Origin: Pirellulaceae bacterium
Lineage (GTDB): Bacteria; Planctomycetota; Planctomycetia; Pirellulales; Pirellulaceae
DNA: 64,000 bases
Assembly: GCA_019636375.1 (NCBI GenBank)
Contig: JAHBXS010000005.1
Location: 434,001-498,000, forward strand
Direction of reading: 5' to 3'
The translations under genes and the position numbers were made by a program. The notes under the pieces are model-generated. The model worked only from the letters and a program-made list of their open reading frames with translations. It was not told where the DNA came from and searched no databases. Below, piece after piece: positions 51,269 through 61,153 of this stretch. How positions within the stretch are numbered: position 1 is the stretch's first letter; every line of letters starts with the position of its first letter.

Positions 51269-52453
51269 ATGCAATACAGTTTTCGGCTGGCCGAACTTTT
51301 GGGACATTCTCCTGACCCGCGGAAACGCCCGGGGACCATTAAGACGATTGTGGAGTACACCGGACTCGACCGTCACCAAGTCGCGGCGTTGCTCAAAAAC
51401 GAAATCAGATATATTCCTCTGAAGGCCCTCTCGCGGTTATGCGACTACTTGATCGAACATGGTCACGCGTCGGCGGCGGAATTGCCGGGCGCTCTGTTTG
51501 CAATCGAGCCGGAAAGTTTTTGGGAGTTGCTGGCTCGTCGCTCCCGTTTAGAAATTTGTTTAGGTGTTCGCCGAGACGTCGAAGCCAAATCACCCGAGGT
51601 TTCCTTTGTGGTTGCTTCAGACGCCGTGTTGTTGGGCGAGATTTTGAATGGAGTTACCACTTTAGGTGGAACCGCCAAGCACAAAAAAGAGCTGTTTCCT
51701 GACCCGGTCGGCCACAACGCCGTTCCGCATCCTGAGTACATGAAGCAGAGCTTGGTATGGAGTCCTGGGCAGGCCAGTCCCGTCGAGGTCAAACGTCGCG
51801 CCAATCGAGTCTACGACGAGTTTTGCGACTCGCGATCTGACAAAGGTTTGATTGCAATTGGTAGCACAAAAAGTAATCCAGTAGTCGAATTGATTTTGGC
51901 CAGGGCCTTCAATTGCGAGCCGTTCGTCTCTCAAGACAACGCGGCCACGCCAGAGTCGCGGAACGTTCCATTTTTTGTGCGATACCGTGAGAACGATCCT
52001 CACCCCGCATCTTGTGCGGCTGGACTAAAGCTCAGCAAATCATTCCCGTCGAAAGACCCTGGCATCTACTACGAAGGTACCGATGGCAAATGGCATTTTG
52101 CACCGGCAAATGACAAAGAGGACTGTGCGTTCTTGTTCTATGTGCATCGCGAATCGCAAGGTCGGTTGGAAATGTGCATGGGTGGATTCTCAGGACGAGC
52201 CACGCGGCTGCTGGCACGAACGTTGACCGCCTGTGCCGACGACTTTTGGCCTCCACGATTTGAAGGGCAAGGAGTACAAGCTGGTGCCTTCATCGCTAGC
52301 TTTGCAATTCCAGCAGACTCTCGCAAGAGTCGAGACATCCTGTCGGACGAAGCGGTTGGCGAAGTCAATATCCAGGCCGTTTCCCAAGAAGCGCTGCAAA
52401 GAACGCTCTTGCAATCGGGGGATGCAGGCCCTCTGGCAGATAGCGAATCGTAG
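51269..52453 (+). CDS. Unrecognised protein with N-terminal helix-turn-helix-like region
   Basis: The 394-residue protein begins with a segment that looks like an HTH of the Cro/C1 type (TIKTIVEYTGLDRHQVAALLKNEI, then YIPLKALSRLCDYL). The remainder has no motif I know. It contains an alpha/beta part (EICLGVRRDVEAKSPEVSFV, VASDAVLLGEILNGV), LIAIGSTKSNPVVELILARAF and a region with several cysteines (SCAAG, EDCAFLF, LEMCMGGFSG). There is no signal or membrane segment, so it is cytosolic. It could be a DNA-binding regulator with a sensor domain. It stands alone after the terminator. Confidence 0.6.
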   Translation: MQYSFRLAELLGHSPDPRKRPGTIKTIVEYTGLDRHQVAALLKNEIRYIPLKALSRLCDYLIEHGHASAAELPGALFAIEPESFWELLARRSRLEICLGVRRDVEAKSPEVSFVVASDAVLLGEILNGVTTLGGTAKHKKELFPDPVGHNAVPHPEYMKQSLVWSPGQASPVEVKRRANRVYDEFCDSRSDKGLIAIGSTKSNPVVELILARAFNCEPFVSQDNAATPESRNVPFFVRYRENDPHPASCAAGLKLSKSFPSKDPGIYYEGTDGKWHFAPANDKEDCAFLFYVHRESQGRLEMCMGGFSGRATRLLARTLTACADDFWPPRFEGQGVQAGAFIASFAIPADSRKSRDILSDEAVGEVNIQAVSQEALQRTLLQSGDAGPLADSES

Positions 52454-52712
52454 TTCTTGATGTGACGAATATCGGGACTTCAACGGCATTCCTAAAAAAC
52501 ATCCAGTGCTGGCAACGGCTTAAGTATTGATTGCGATTGGTTTTACCGATAACCCACCTTACGGGCGTCGTCCCGTGCGGTTTACCGAGTCGGCTTGTGC
52601 AAATTGCCCATCGTCTCACAAGGTTTTCCGCGTGACAGACTGAATTCTTGCGCGGGTTCCCATCAGAAAAAGATCTGGAGCGGTCCGCGACCTCAGGACA
52701 AAAGGGGGATTT

Positions 52713-52973
52713 GTGGCGGAAGACATTAACGTGCTGGCACTTGTCAAGGGCGAAGAGCGATACCTGTTTTTGTTCAACGACTCTCGTCGGGCTGACACGT
52801 TGCGGGTCTTGGGCCGCTTTGCTTCTAACCCCGAGTTGAGCTTCTCGTGGTACGATGCGGCGGTCATGAGCCAAAAAATCAGGGCCACTCGCAAATCCAA
52901 ATCGTCCCCTCCGGCACCCAAAGTCACCAACCGAATTAATCATCCACCCGTATCGGACTTTTACGGCGACTAG
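52713..52973 (+). CDS. Small protein upstream of xerC/D (86 aa)
   Basis: I do not recognise it by name. The GTG start is preceded by AAAGGGGG at about five bases. The N-terminal half has a beta/alpha pattern (VLALVKGEERYLFLF, then DTLRVLGRFASNPEL and SWYDAAVMSQKI) and the C-terminal half is basic and Pro-rich. It ends 39 bases before the recombinase start on the same strand, so they are likely co-transcribed. Confidence 0.65.
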   Translation: MAEDINVLALVKGEERYLFLFNDSRRADTLRVLGRFASNPELSFSWYDAAVMSQKIRATRKSKSSPPAPKVTNRINHPPVSDFYGD

Positions 52974-53012
52974 AGCGGCACTTGTCGTGTCTCGTGAGGC
53001 TGTTAGCTAGCG

Positions 53013-53921
53013 ATGCAAGAAGCGATCGGAAGATTTTTGCGGTACTTGGAAGTCGAGCGAAACTGCTCGCCTTACACGATCAAAAGCTACCGCGAAGACC
53101 TCTTATCTTTAGAGGAGTATTTTTCAGCTAACGGTGGGGGAGCCGTCTCGATTGGTTCGTTGAGTCCCGTCCAGCTTCGTGGCTACGTCGCAGCCCTACA
53201 TGAGGCGGGCTATGCCAAATCCTCGGTCGCTCGGCGATTGGCATCGTTGCGAAGCTTTTTTCGTTTTGCCCAACGCGAGGGCTTGGCCAACAGCAATCCC
53301 GCCAAGCCTCTCCGCAATCCAAGACGCGAACGAAAGTTGCCCCATTTTTTGTCTAATGACGAATTGGGGAAACTGCTCGCTGCCCCGCCGGCAAATGAAC
53401 CAATGGGCCTCAGGGATCGAGCAATTCTCGAAACGATGTACTCGGCAGGATTGCGCGTCAGCGAGCTTGTGGGGATCAATCGCGAGGACTTGGATTTAGA
53501 CGGTGGCTTAGTGCGAGTGCGCGGAAAGGGGAAACGGGAACGTTTGGCCCCTTTGGGTTCGTTTGCGATCCGAGCCCTGAATCGCTGGCTCAAGCATCGC
53601 AATACGCTGAGTGACAAGGGGCGAACGGCACCGGTGTTCGTCAACAAATTCGGCACCCGACTAACGACCCGCAGCGTGGCGCGGATGCTGGAAAAGTATC
53701 TCAAGATCACAGGTCTCGATCTGCGGACCAGTCCCCACACCTTGCGGCACAGTTTTGCGACCCACTTACTGGACCGTGGTGCAGATATTCGTAGCGTGCA
53801 AGAATTATTGGGGCACAAAAGTCTTGTCACCACCCAAATTTACACCCACGTCAGCACGGCCTCGCTCCGAAATGTCTACGAACAAGCTCACCCAAGGGCC
53901 AAGGGCCGAAAGTCGTCGTGA
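53013..53921 (+). CDS. Tyrosine recombinase XerC/XerD
   Basis: The 302-residue chromosome dimer-resolution-type recombinase has an N-terminal SAM-like DNA-binding domain (FLRYLEVERNCSPYTIKSYREDL). The catalytic domain shows Arg in SAGLRVSEL, Lys in VRGKGKRER, HTLRHSFATHLL (His-x-x-Arg), LLGHKSL (His) and the nucleophile in TTQIYTHVS. All catalytic residues are present and the length is typical. I cannot decide XerC versus XerD. It is not next to an integron or phage gene, so housekeeping dimer resolution at dif is the likely role. Confidence 0.93.
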   Translation: MQEAIGRFLRYLEVERNCSPYTIKSYREDLLSLEEYFSANGGGAVSIGSLSPVQLRGYVAALHEAGYAKSSVARRLASLRSFFRFAQREGLANSNPAKPLRNPRRERKLPHFLSNDELGKLLAAPPANEPMGLRDRAILETMYSAGLRVSELVGINREDLDLDGGLVRVRGKGKRERLAPLGSFAIRALNRWLKHRNTLSDKGRTAPVFVNKFGTRLTTRSVARMLEKYLKITGLDLRTSPHTLRHSFATHLLDRGADIRSVQELLGHKSLVTTQIYTHVSTASLRNVYEQAHPRAKGRKSS

Positions 53922-54279
53922 CCATGCGGGTGAGCATCGATGAGGGACTGCTGCTGGTGCAATCGTTCACGAAATCTGGCTTCGCTAAACAATAATTTTG
54001 GTTTAATTCGAAGTCTAAACTTAAAATTGAGTTTCATCCCTTTGGACTTCTGGCAGTGAAAAGGATTGGGACGGTAATGCAATCAGAAAAATTGTATTTT
54101 TGGGGAATTTTTGCTTGCTGCCAAACGTGCGTTCGAATGGTGGAGCCTCCACAGTTTGAACATTGTTTTTTGAGGCGTTTTGATGGGATTTTTTCGAAAT
54201 CTAACGCAGAAAAAGACTTCGAAATGGCCTCCGTTTCGTTGCCTACTTGCCCTGTTTTCTACCGCTCATTTTTTACCAA
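53922..54279. other. Convergent intergenic region
   Basis: About 360 bases between the convergent recombinase and pgk genes. A small palindrome, GTGGAGCCTCCAC, occurs near 54139. No gene was recognised. Confidence 0.45.
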
Positions 54280-55464
54280 CTAAACGTCGTCTAAAATATC
54301 CACGGCGGGAAAGGATTTTCCTTCGAGCATTTCCAGGCTGGCTCCGCCTCCGGTGCTGACGTGGGTCACGGATTCTTCGAAGCCGAACTGGGCGATTGCC
54401 GCCGCGCTGTCCCCCCCGCCGATGATACTGGTCGCTTGACTATCTGCAATCGCTTGGGCCACCGCACGAGTTCCGATGTCAAAAGGTGGCATTTCGAACA
54501 CCCCCATCGGTCCATTCCAGACGACCGTTTTCGCGTCGCGGATCAGGTCGGCGTAATGGCGGCAAGTCTCCGGGCCAATGTCCAGACCCATGAATCCGTC
54601 GGGAATTTGACCAGCGGGGACAATTACTTTTTCACAATCGGCGGCAAACTTGTCGCCGCAATGTGTGTCCAGCGGAAGCACCAGTTTCGAACCTCCGCGT
54701 TGCAAAAGCTCTTTGGCCAAATCCACTTTGTCCGGTTCGACTTTGCTGGTTCCGACCTGCCCGCCTTGGGCAAGCGAAAAAGTGTACGCCATCGCACCAC
54801 CGACCAGAACTTGCTCGCACGTATTGAGCAAATTGTCGATCACCTTGATTTTATCCGAGACCTTTGCCCCGCCGAGGATGGCGACGAAGGGACGCTCAGG
54901 CTGAGCAATTACATCGCTCAAATACTTGATCTCTTTTTCGACCAACAACCCCACGACGCGCGGCTTGCCTTCCATTGCTAACGGAACAGCGTACATCGAA
55001 CCGTCCTTGCGATGACAAGTCCCAAACGCATCATTGCAGTAAGCGTCCGCAAAACTGGCGAGGGTCCGCGCGTAAGTTTCCTCCCCTTTCTTCTCCCCGG
55101 CGTTGAATCGCACATTCTCCAAAACGAGAACGCCACCCGCCGCAAGCTTGGCGACCCCCGCAGTTGCCGTTGGCCCCACGGTATCTGTCGCGAAGGCGAC
55201 CGGGAGTTGCAGTAGCTCACCGAGCCGCGTCGCAACCGGAGCCAGACTGAACTGCGGATCGGGAGCCCCGTCGGGCCGCCCCAAATGGCTCATCAAAATC
55301 GCGCTGCCTCCTCGATCCATGACAGAGCGAATCGTCGGCAGGGCCATTTGAATACGACGATCATCAGTAATCGTCCCGTGAGAGTCTTGGGGAACATTGA
55401 AATCGACACGAATCAAAACCTTTAGGCCTTGGACATCAATATCGGCGATCGTTTTTTTGGGCAT
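54280..55464 (-). CDS. pgk: Phosphoglycerate kinase
   Basis: The glycolytic/gluconeogenic enzyme interconverts 1,3-bisphosphoglycerate and 3-phosphoglycerate with ADP/ATP. LIRVDFNVP at the N-terminus, SHLGRPDG, LENVRFNAGE, AILGGAKVSDKI, NGPMGVFE, GGGDSAAAI and STGGGASLEMLEG are all present across the two lobes. At 394 residues it has normal length. The start ATG 55464 has no alternative nearby. It stands alone, not in a gap-pgk operon. Confidence 0.97.
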   Translation of the reverse strand: MPKKTIADIDVQGLKVLIRVDFNVPQDSHGTITDDRRIQMALPTIRSVMDRGGSAILMSHLGRPDGAPDPQFSLAPVATRLGELLQLPVAFATDTVGPTATAGVAKLAAGGVLVLENVRFNAGEKKGEETYARTLASFADAYCNDAFGTCHRKDGSMYAVPLAMEGKPRVVGLLVEKEIKYLSDVIAQPERPFVAILGGAKVSDKIKVIDNLLNTCEQVLVGGAMAYTFSLAQGGQVGTSKVEPDKVDLAKELLQRGGSKLVLPLDTHCGDKFAADCEKVIVPAGQIPDGFMGLDIGPETCRHYADLIRDAKTVVWNGPMGVFEMPPFDIGTRAVAQAIADSQATSIIGGGDSAAAIAQFGFEESVTHVSTGGGASLEMLEGKSFPAVDILDDV

Positions 55465-55511
55465 GTTTCGACAAATTAAAGAAGAATGATATGGAAAAAA
55501 TAAACCAAGGA

Positions 55512-55829
55512 CTACGAATTGGAACCGCTGCGGTTGACGACCCGTTTTTGAATGTCAGTCTCGATGGGCCCAAAGACTTCTTCGTGGCGATGGACCGACA
55601 AATGCAAAGCGTGCAGTAATCGCTTGGCGGTGTAGAAATTCAATACGATCCGCTGTTGAATTTCAATGGGCTTGTCGTTTGTCCCCATCGGTTGCGAGTT
55701 CAAACCGAAATCGACGATCAGTTCTTCCGGAGAACCGGTCACTCGGCAGAAATTGGCGTAACAACAAACGGCTTTGGACTCGTCCACGCTGACTTGTTTT
55801 TGTGGGCTGGGATTGGATGCTTCTGACAT
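55512..55829 (-). CDS. DUF3467 family protein
   Basis: The 105-residue protein is from ATG 55829 with AGGAG eight bases upstream. CCYANFCRVTGSPEELIVDFGL is the DUF3467 core, and IVLNFYTAKRLLHALHLSVHRHEEVFG follows as in the family. Function is unknown. The proteins are common in Planctomycetes and some other bacteria and are small, soluble and without catalytic motifs. It is encoded on the same strand as pgk, 47 bases upstream, and may be co-transcribed with it. Confidence 0.85.
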   Translation of the reverse strand: MSEASNPSPQKQVSVDESKAVCCYANFCRVTGSPEELIVDFGLNSQPMGTNDKPIEIQQRIVLNFYTAKRLLHALHLSVHRHEEVFGPIETDIQKRVVNRSGSNS

Positions 55830-56007
55830 CGAAAGGCTCCTGCGGTTTGAATACCGGCAAAAAAGGGAATGGGGGCTGGCGTTTTCGCGACCAAGGCCCC
55901 GAAAATTCTCGCACAATCAAAATACCCCCTTTAGGTTTCACATTTTTTGAATTAAGTCAATACAATCAAGTTGAAAATTTTACGACTCCAACTCAACGAA
56001 GCGGCCA

Positions 56008-57030
56008 ATGAAACGAGTTTGCCTCATTAACACCGGTGGAACGATTGGGATGAAGCCGACTCCCGAGGGGCTGAAACCCGTTCCCGGGTTCTTGGCCGAA
56101 CAGATGCGATTGATGCAAGAGCTCTCCGACGAGCAAATGCCCCAAATTGAAATCGTCGAGTACCAACCCGTCATCGATTCGGCCAACATGACTACCGCCA
56201 CGTGGAGTCAAATCGCCGGGGACATTGCTCAAAGATACAACGATTTCGATGGATTCGTTGTGTTGCACGGCACCGACACGATGGCCTACACGGCGTCGGC
56301 CCTGCCGTTCATAATGCCGGGATTGGCAAAACCAGTGGTGATGACCGGTTCGCAATTGCCCCTCGGCCAGGTCCGCAGCGATGGACGCGAAAACCTCAAA
56401 ACGGCGATTATCATTGCGGCCAATTATGTGATCCCTGAAGTCGGCCTGCTGTTCGGCGAAGCGATGTATCGAGGTTGCCGCGCGACGAAGGTCAGTGCTT
56501 CTCGCTTGGATGCTTTCGATTCGCCAAACGCTTTACCCCTTGTTTCGGCTGAGACGGCCATTGAGATTTTTCCGGAAAGATTTCGCGAAGTGCTTCAACC
56601 GGCATCCGACCAATTGCCACTCGAAAAAATGGCTCCCCAAGAAATCGCCACCTTTCGACTTTTCCCGGGCATGAGCCACGAAGTATTGAGTAACGTTTTG
56701 CGGAGACCCCTCAAGGCGTTGATCCTCGAAACCTATGGAGTTGGCAACGGCCCGGCGCATGACCACCAATTTTTGGAAATGATTCATGCCGCGACTCGCG
56801 ACGGAATCGTGGTGGTCAACTGCACTCAATGCCGACATGGTTGCGTCTTGCAGTCGGCTTACGAAGTCGGACGGATGCTGCATGATGTTGGGGTCGTCAG
56901 CGGTCGAGACCTGACAATCGAAGCGGCCATCGCCAAGCTCATGTACTTATTCTCCAATGAAAGCGACATCGCCATGATTAGGCAAAAGGTCCCTGTGAAC
57001 TTGGTTGGTGAATTAACTCCCGAACCATAA
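56008..57030 (+). CDS. ansA: Type I L-asparaginase
   Basis: The enzyme hydrolyses asparagine to aspartate and ammonia in the cytosol. LINTGGTIGMK holds the nucleophilic Thr12; VLHGTDTMAYTASAL holds the second Thr with the Asp; MTGSQLPL and GRENLKTAIIIAA follow; the C-terminal domain has LILETYGVGNGP and VVNCTQCRHG. At 340 residues without a signal peptide it fits the cytoplasmic low-affinity type. It is monocistronic and convergent with the ligase gene. Confidence 0.93.
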   Translation: MKRVCLINTGGTIGMKPTPEGLKPVPGFLAEQMRLMQELSDEQMPQIEIVEYQPVIDSANMTTATWSQIAGDIAQRYNDFDGFVVLHGTDTMAYTASALPFIMPGLAKPVVMTGSQLPLGQVRSDGRENLKTAIIIAANYVIPEVGLLFGEAMYRGCRATKVSASRLDAFDSPNALPLVSAETAIEIFPERFREVLQPASDQLPLEKMAPQEIATFRLFPGMSHEVLSNVLRRPLKALILETYGVGNGPAHDHQFLEMIHAATRDGIVVVNCTQCRHGCVLQSAYEVGRMLHDVGVVSGRDLTIEAAIAKLMYLFSNESDIAMIRQKVPVNLVGELTPEP

Positions 57031-57063
57031 ACCCGCCAATAAAATCACAGTCGCGATTCGGTT

Positions 57064-58731
57064 CTACATCCTTTTCGCGGCCCACTCGCGCAATTGTTCG
57101 CGGAAAATTTTTGCGTTGTGGCGGATATCGACGGGCAGGGACTTCATCAAAAAATAATACTCGATCTCCTTGGTCAGCTCATGACCAGCCCCCAACTCCC
57201 GCAACTCGCCGAGAAGTTCGCTTTGGTCCGCCGCTCGTTTGGGCCAGTCGTCCGACCAAGGCTCGGCGATGATCGCAGGGCGTTGTTGACCAGGAGGCCC
57301 AACCCCCACGAGGGCCGAACGGTAAATTCGCGGATGATTGTTGATGATCGCTTCACAAGGAATCGTGAACAACGTTCCCCGCGCCGTTTGCACGCGATGT
57401 GATTTGCGTCCGCAAAACCAAAATCGATCTTGCTCGTCCAAGTAACCCACATCCCCCATCCGATGCCAAATTCGCTCTCCGTCAGCGACCTTGTGCAAGG
57501 CATTCGCATCGGTTCGCGTCACATAGCGATCGGTGACAACATTTCCACTGACCATCATTTCACCGATCTGGCCAGGGGGGACGGGGACCGTTTGAGAAAT
57601 ATCGGTGAGCGGGCCGTCATTGATCTCAATCACCCGCCATTCGATTTGTGGCCAGCGTTTACCCACGCAAGTCCCCGCACCGTTACGTGACTGCAACGAG
57701 GTTTCTTCAATCACCTTTCTTGATTCGACACAGGCGACTGGCAACGACTCCGTGGCGCCGTACGGAGTGTGGACTTCACCATCGGAGTGGATCATCGTTC
57801 GCACACCCTCCAAGACATGCACGGGGACCGGAGCGCCTGCCGACAAGACTCGGCGAAGGGTTGGTAATTTTTTCCCGTTCGTATTGCAGAACCGCAACAC
57901 GGTATTCCACAAGGCGGGGGAACCAAACGACTGGTTCGCCTGAAAATGTTCGACCGCTTGAATGAAATCGCGAGGATCGATCTTTGCCGGGCGAGTCGCA
58001 TCCATGCGTGGAAAAATCGTGGTCATCCCCATGCCTGTGTTGAACAAGGCAAACAATGGAAATCCCGAAACGTCGGCGCCACCCGGCTCGATTCCAAAGT
58101 AGTCCCGAATTTGAATCGTCTGCTGAATAAAGTGGCAATGTCGGTACAGAACCCCTTTAGGAGGACCGGTACTGCCGGTGGTGAAAATGATCGCGGCCTG
58201 ATGCTCGGCATCGTGGGACGGCCGCGCGTCGCGGGTGGTTGTTTGAGTGGTAGAAGTTGGTTCGGCAAAAAACGGTCTGGTGTCGATCCCCAGCGGCAAG
58301 ACCCTGCGACCCACGCAAAAATTCAAACGGCATTGCGGCAGTTGCTTGCGGTAAACCCAGCGAGCGATTTGCGCGAGCCCGATCCCTGCCACGCCGTCGG
58401 GATTGGTTTCGGCGAGGCAGCGAATCATGTTCTTCCGACCCATCCCGGGGTCGATCAGGACGACGGTTGTTTCCGCTCGAAACAAACCGAAAACCCAAGC
58501 GACGAAATCGATCCCCGGCGGGACCATCAGGCAGATTTTCGTGTCGGGCCCGACGCCGTGGGCTCGTACCCCAGCAGCGATTTGAGCGGCTCGCCTTTCG
58601 AGTTCCGCAAAGGTGATCGTACGAAAATTGCCGGTTCGACCAACGGGCTCGGCGACTGCCGCCTGATGCGGAAAATTTGCCGCCGCCATGCGTAGACTTT
58701 CCGAAATATTTGTGATTTGGCTCAAATCCAT
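57064..58731 (-). CDS. AMP-forming ligase, OleC-like (beta-lactone synthetase family)
   Basis: The 555-residue protein is of the acyl-AMP synthetase superfamily: IIFTTGSTGPPKGVLYRH (P-loop), HTPYGATESLP, WHRMGDVGYLD and WFCGRKSHRVQTARGTLFTIPCEAII in the C-terminal part. FCGRKSHRVQTARG with IPCEAIINNHP is characteristic of OleC rather than ordinary acyl-CoA ligases. OleC activates 2-alkyl-3-hydroxy acids and forms beta-lactones in long-chain olefin synthesis. No oleA, oleB or oleD is beside it. An ordinary acyl-CoA ligase remains possible, so no symbol is given. Confidence 0.75.
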   Translation of the reverse strand: MDLSQITNISESLRMAAANFPHQAAVAEPVGRTGNFRTITFAELERRAAQIAAGVRAHGVGPDTKICLMVPPGIDFVAWVFGLFRAETTVVLIDPGMGRKNMIRCLAETNPDGVAGIGLAQIARWVYRKQLPQCRLNFCVGRRVLPLGIDTRPFFAEPTSTTQTTTRDARPSHDAEHQAAIIFTTGSTGPPKGVLYRHCHFIQQTIQIRDYFGIEPGGADVSGFPLFALFNTGMGMTTIFPRMDATRPAKIDPRDFIQAVEHFQANQSFGSPALWNTVLRFCNTNGKKLPTLRRVLSAGAPVPVHVLEGVRTMIHSDGEVHTPYGATESLPVACVESRKVIEETSLQSRNGAGTCVGKRWPQIEWRVIEINDGPLTDISQTVPVPPGQIGEMMVSGNVVTDRYVTRTDANALHKVADGERIWHRMGDVGYLDEQDRFWFCGRKSHRVQTARGTLFTIPCEAIINNHPRIYRSALVGVGPPGQQRPAIIAEPWSDDWPKRAADQSELLGELRELGAGHELTKEIEYYFLMKSLPVDIRHNAKIFREQLREWAAKRM

Positions 58732-58927
58732 AAATCCGCCTTGGTTCGGTCGTTCTTGGGGCTGGCACTTGTCCGGCGAACCAGAAGCGATGGCCAGATC
58801 GCACGTTTCCCCGTAGCGTCCCGCCTTTCGAGAAACAAAGCCTAATAGGAATGACGAGGGAAATCGCGTAGATTATAGGGTTTAGCAAACAACTTGAAAA
58901 TAATTGCCTTCTACAGAAAGCGGCGAG

Positions 58928-61051
58928 ATGGAATTTGACATCTACCAACCCTGCCCTGTCCACCAAGAAAAGAAAATCAAATTTTGCTGCGGCAAAGACG
59001 TGGCGTCCGGCTTGGGTGAGATTTTTGACAAAATCGAAGCACGACAACCGGCGGCCGCCCTCGAAGCCCTCGACCGGCTCCTTGAAAAATCTGGCCCCAA
59101 AGACTGTTTGCTCAGCCTCAAAGTTCAATTGCTCGGCTCGCTGGAGCGGTACGAGGCGGCTGGCGAAGTTAACGAGCAGTTCCTCGCTTCCAACCCCAAT
59201 CACTCTGTCGGCCTTGAGCAACGAGCGGTGATGTTGGCCAATCAGGGGCGGATTGTCGAGGCCTACGAGGCATTGCAATCGGCGATGGATAATTTGCCGG
59301 ATGCTAAAATTCCTGTTGGCTTTGCGACGGCTTTTGCATCCGTGGGAGCGGGCTGTCTAACTCTGGGTGATGTCTGGGCCGCGCGTGCTCACCTCGACTT
59401 TGCTCTTGCACTACGCCGAGACGACAAACAAATCGAGCAGTTGGCTCAATACGTCAAATCGCTGTGCGATAACTTGATTTTACGCCGAGCGAATCATCCC
59501 CTTCCGCCTCCCGAGGCAGAATTCGAGTGGAAGAAGAGATACGAGAATTCCGGCAAGGCTGCACGTCGCGGTCAATTCCGCAAGGCCGTGGCGTTGGCAA
59601 AAAAGGCTTTGGAAATGGCTCCTGAAGAGCCCCTGTTGATTCGCAACGTGGCGATCTTATCTGGAAACGTGCCGGACCGCGAAGGCTTACTTGGGTCATG
59701 GCGACGAGTGGCCGAGAATGATGCGTTCATGTTGGTTGAACGAGTTGAAGCCGAAGGGATCGTTCAAGCGTTCACTGCGGAATCCGAAGCCGGAAAGAAA
59801 CCCGTTCTGCGTTATCTGATCAACGTCCCTGGAGATCTCGACGACGTATTGACGAGCATGAGAAGCTCGCGCCGGTTTGTCGAAGAGCGGATTCAAGCGG
59901 ACGACTTTGAAGGGGCTGGGCCTCCGCCACGAGCGTTCTTCTATTTCCTGGATCGTGACCGCATCGACTCAACCGAGGGGCTGGGCATCAACGACATCCC
60001 CAAGCATGTTGCTCAAGCCCTCTGCTTCGGGAAACAGACCGACCGATCAGCTCGCATCGAGTTCATCATCAACGAAGACGCGACAACCGAGAAGAACTTG
60101 CAAGACTTTTGCGGAATTTTCGGCGATGCGGTTCAGCTTGGAGAGCAGGAAACCATTGGCCATTATTCGGTTGCGAACTCGCTACTGCGTACGAATTTGT
60201 ACACTCCGCCTACGATCACTCGCGATGAATTCACTCGCATCGAAAATGAAGAGCATCGCCGCCTAGCGACGGTGGTCTTGCCCGATATGCCGCTGGACTT
60301 TGCTGCCGGACAGACGCTCCGTGATTTGGTGAAGACGCCTCAAGGCCAAATTCAAGCGCGGGCCGTCATCGAAAAAACGGCGTTGTCGCTGGACGGTTCG
60401 CCGAGCCAACAGGAATTTCGCAAGATAGCCCACGAAGCCGTCGGGCTGACCCCGATGGAACGGGCGAAATTCGAAAACCTGACCTTCATCAGCAGTCCGT
60501 TCCTGGGCTACTTCGCTGACTACGAGTCATTCTCCAAGGAAGATTTTGAAGTCTTCTTTATGTTCGCCGCCAACATTCAGAGCAACTCACTTTTGAGGCA
60601 ACTTGCCGAGTTTGCTTTGCAGCGCGGTGAATTTACCGAGAGATTGTCCAAGTCGTCCATTCTGAGCGTGTTGGCGAGAACCGAACGAGACGACGATCTT
60701 GCCTTCAAACATATCGAATCCGCGATCAACGCAGCCAAAGAGAGTGGTGAACCCTGCGGAACACTTTTCGTCATGGAGTTTGAGCAACGAGTTCTGCGAG
60801 GACGTTATGAAGGCTTGCAGGAACTGCTCAAGCGAATCGAGAGGGATCATTTTGGTGAGCCCGGAGTCAAGGAATTACTTTTCCGATTTATGATTGAAAC
60901 GGGCTTAATTACTCCCGACGGACGAGTTCGACTTCCCCAAGCTCAGCGTGCTGCGGCCACTTCTGGATTGTGGACACCTGATGGCGGGTCGGAAATCGCC
61001 GCTGGTGATAGTTCAGGTGGCGCGTCAAAGCTTTGGGTGCCAGGCCAATAA
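58928..61051 (+). CDS. TPR-containing protein with N-terminal SEC-C-like cysteine motif
   Basis: The 707-residue protein is from ATG 58928; an upstream ATG/TTG adds eight residues. PCPVHQEKKIKFCCGKD at residues 8-24 resembles the zinc-binding SEC-C motif (CxCGSGxKxKxCC) with a His in place of one Cys. Helical TPR-like repeats follow (about 35-250, ALEALDRLLEKSG, AAGEVNEQFLASNPNHS, AYEALQSAMDNLPDA and KAVALAKKALEMAPEEP). The remaining 450 residues are unrecognised. It probably mediates protein-protein contacts; a role with the ribosome or secretion is only suggested by SEC-C. The stop codon TAA at 61049-61051 is also the target duplication of the adjacent inverted-repeat element. Confidence 0.65.
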   Translation: MEFDIYQPCPVHQEKKIKFCCGKDVASGLGEIFDKIEARQPAAALEALDRLLEKSGPKDCLLSLKVQLLGSLERYEAAGEVNEQFLASNPNHSVGLEQRAVMLANQGRIVEAYEALQSAMDNLPDAKIPVGFATAFASVGAGCLTLGDVWAARAHLDFALALRRDDKQIEQLAQYVKSLCDNLILRRANHPLPPPEAEFEWKKRYENSGKAARRGQFRKAVALAKKALEMAPEEPLLIRNVAILSGNVPDREGLLGSWRRVAENDAFMLVERVEAEGIVQAFTAESEAGKKPVLRYLINVPGDLDDVLTSMRSSRRFVEERIQADDFEGAGPPPRAFFYFLDRDRIDSTEGLGINDIPKHVAQALCFGKQTDRSARIEFIINEDATTEKNLQDFCGIFGDAVQLGEQETIGHYSVANSLLRTNLYTPPTITRDEFTRIENEEHRRLATVVLPDMPLDFAAGQTLRDLVKTPQGQIQARAVIEKTALSLDGSPSQQEFRKIAHEAVGLTPMERAKFENLTFISSPFLGYFADYESFSKEDFEVFFMFAANIQSNSLLRQLAEFALQRGEFTERLSKSSILSVLARTERDDDLAFKHIESAINAAKESGEPCGTLFVMEFEQRVLRGRYEGLQELLKRIERDHFGEPGVKELLFRFMIETGLITPDGRVRLPQAQRAAATSGLWTPDGGSEIAAGDSSGGASKLWVPGQ

Positions 61052-61153
61052 GAGCCTATCCCAAAAGGGGTCAGACCCTCTCCGGTTCGGCAACAAAACA
61101 ACGTAAAATTTCGCTTAGCCTCCAAAGGGTCTGACCCCTTTTGGGATAGGCTC
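61052..61153 (-). mobile_element. 102-bp MITE-like inverted-repeat element, copy 2
   Basis: It has the same length and ends as copy 1 (GAGCCTATCCCAAAAGGGG and its complement), with the interior in opposite orientation. Flanks are TAA (61049-61051) and TAA (61154-61156). It lies between the TPR gene and the PSP1 gene, which are transcribed in the same direction, and could form a strong hairpin in their transcript. Confidence 0.9.

Noticed and set aside
58157..59278. A 373-codon minus-strand ORF over the OleC-like and TPR genes
   Set aside because: It is partly a frame-shifted copy of the ligase and partly antisense to the TPR gene; no family sequence in this frame.
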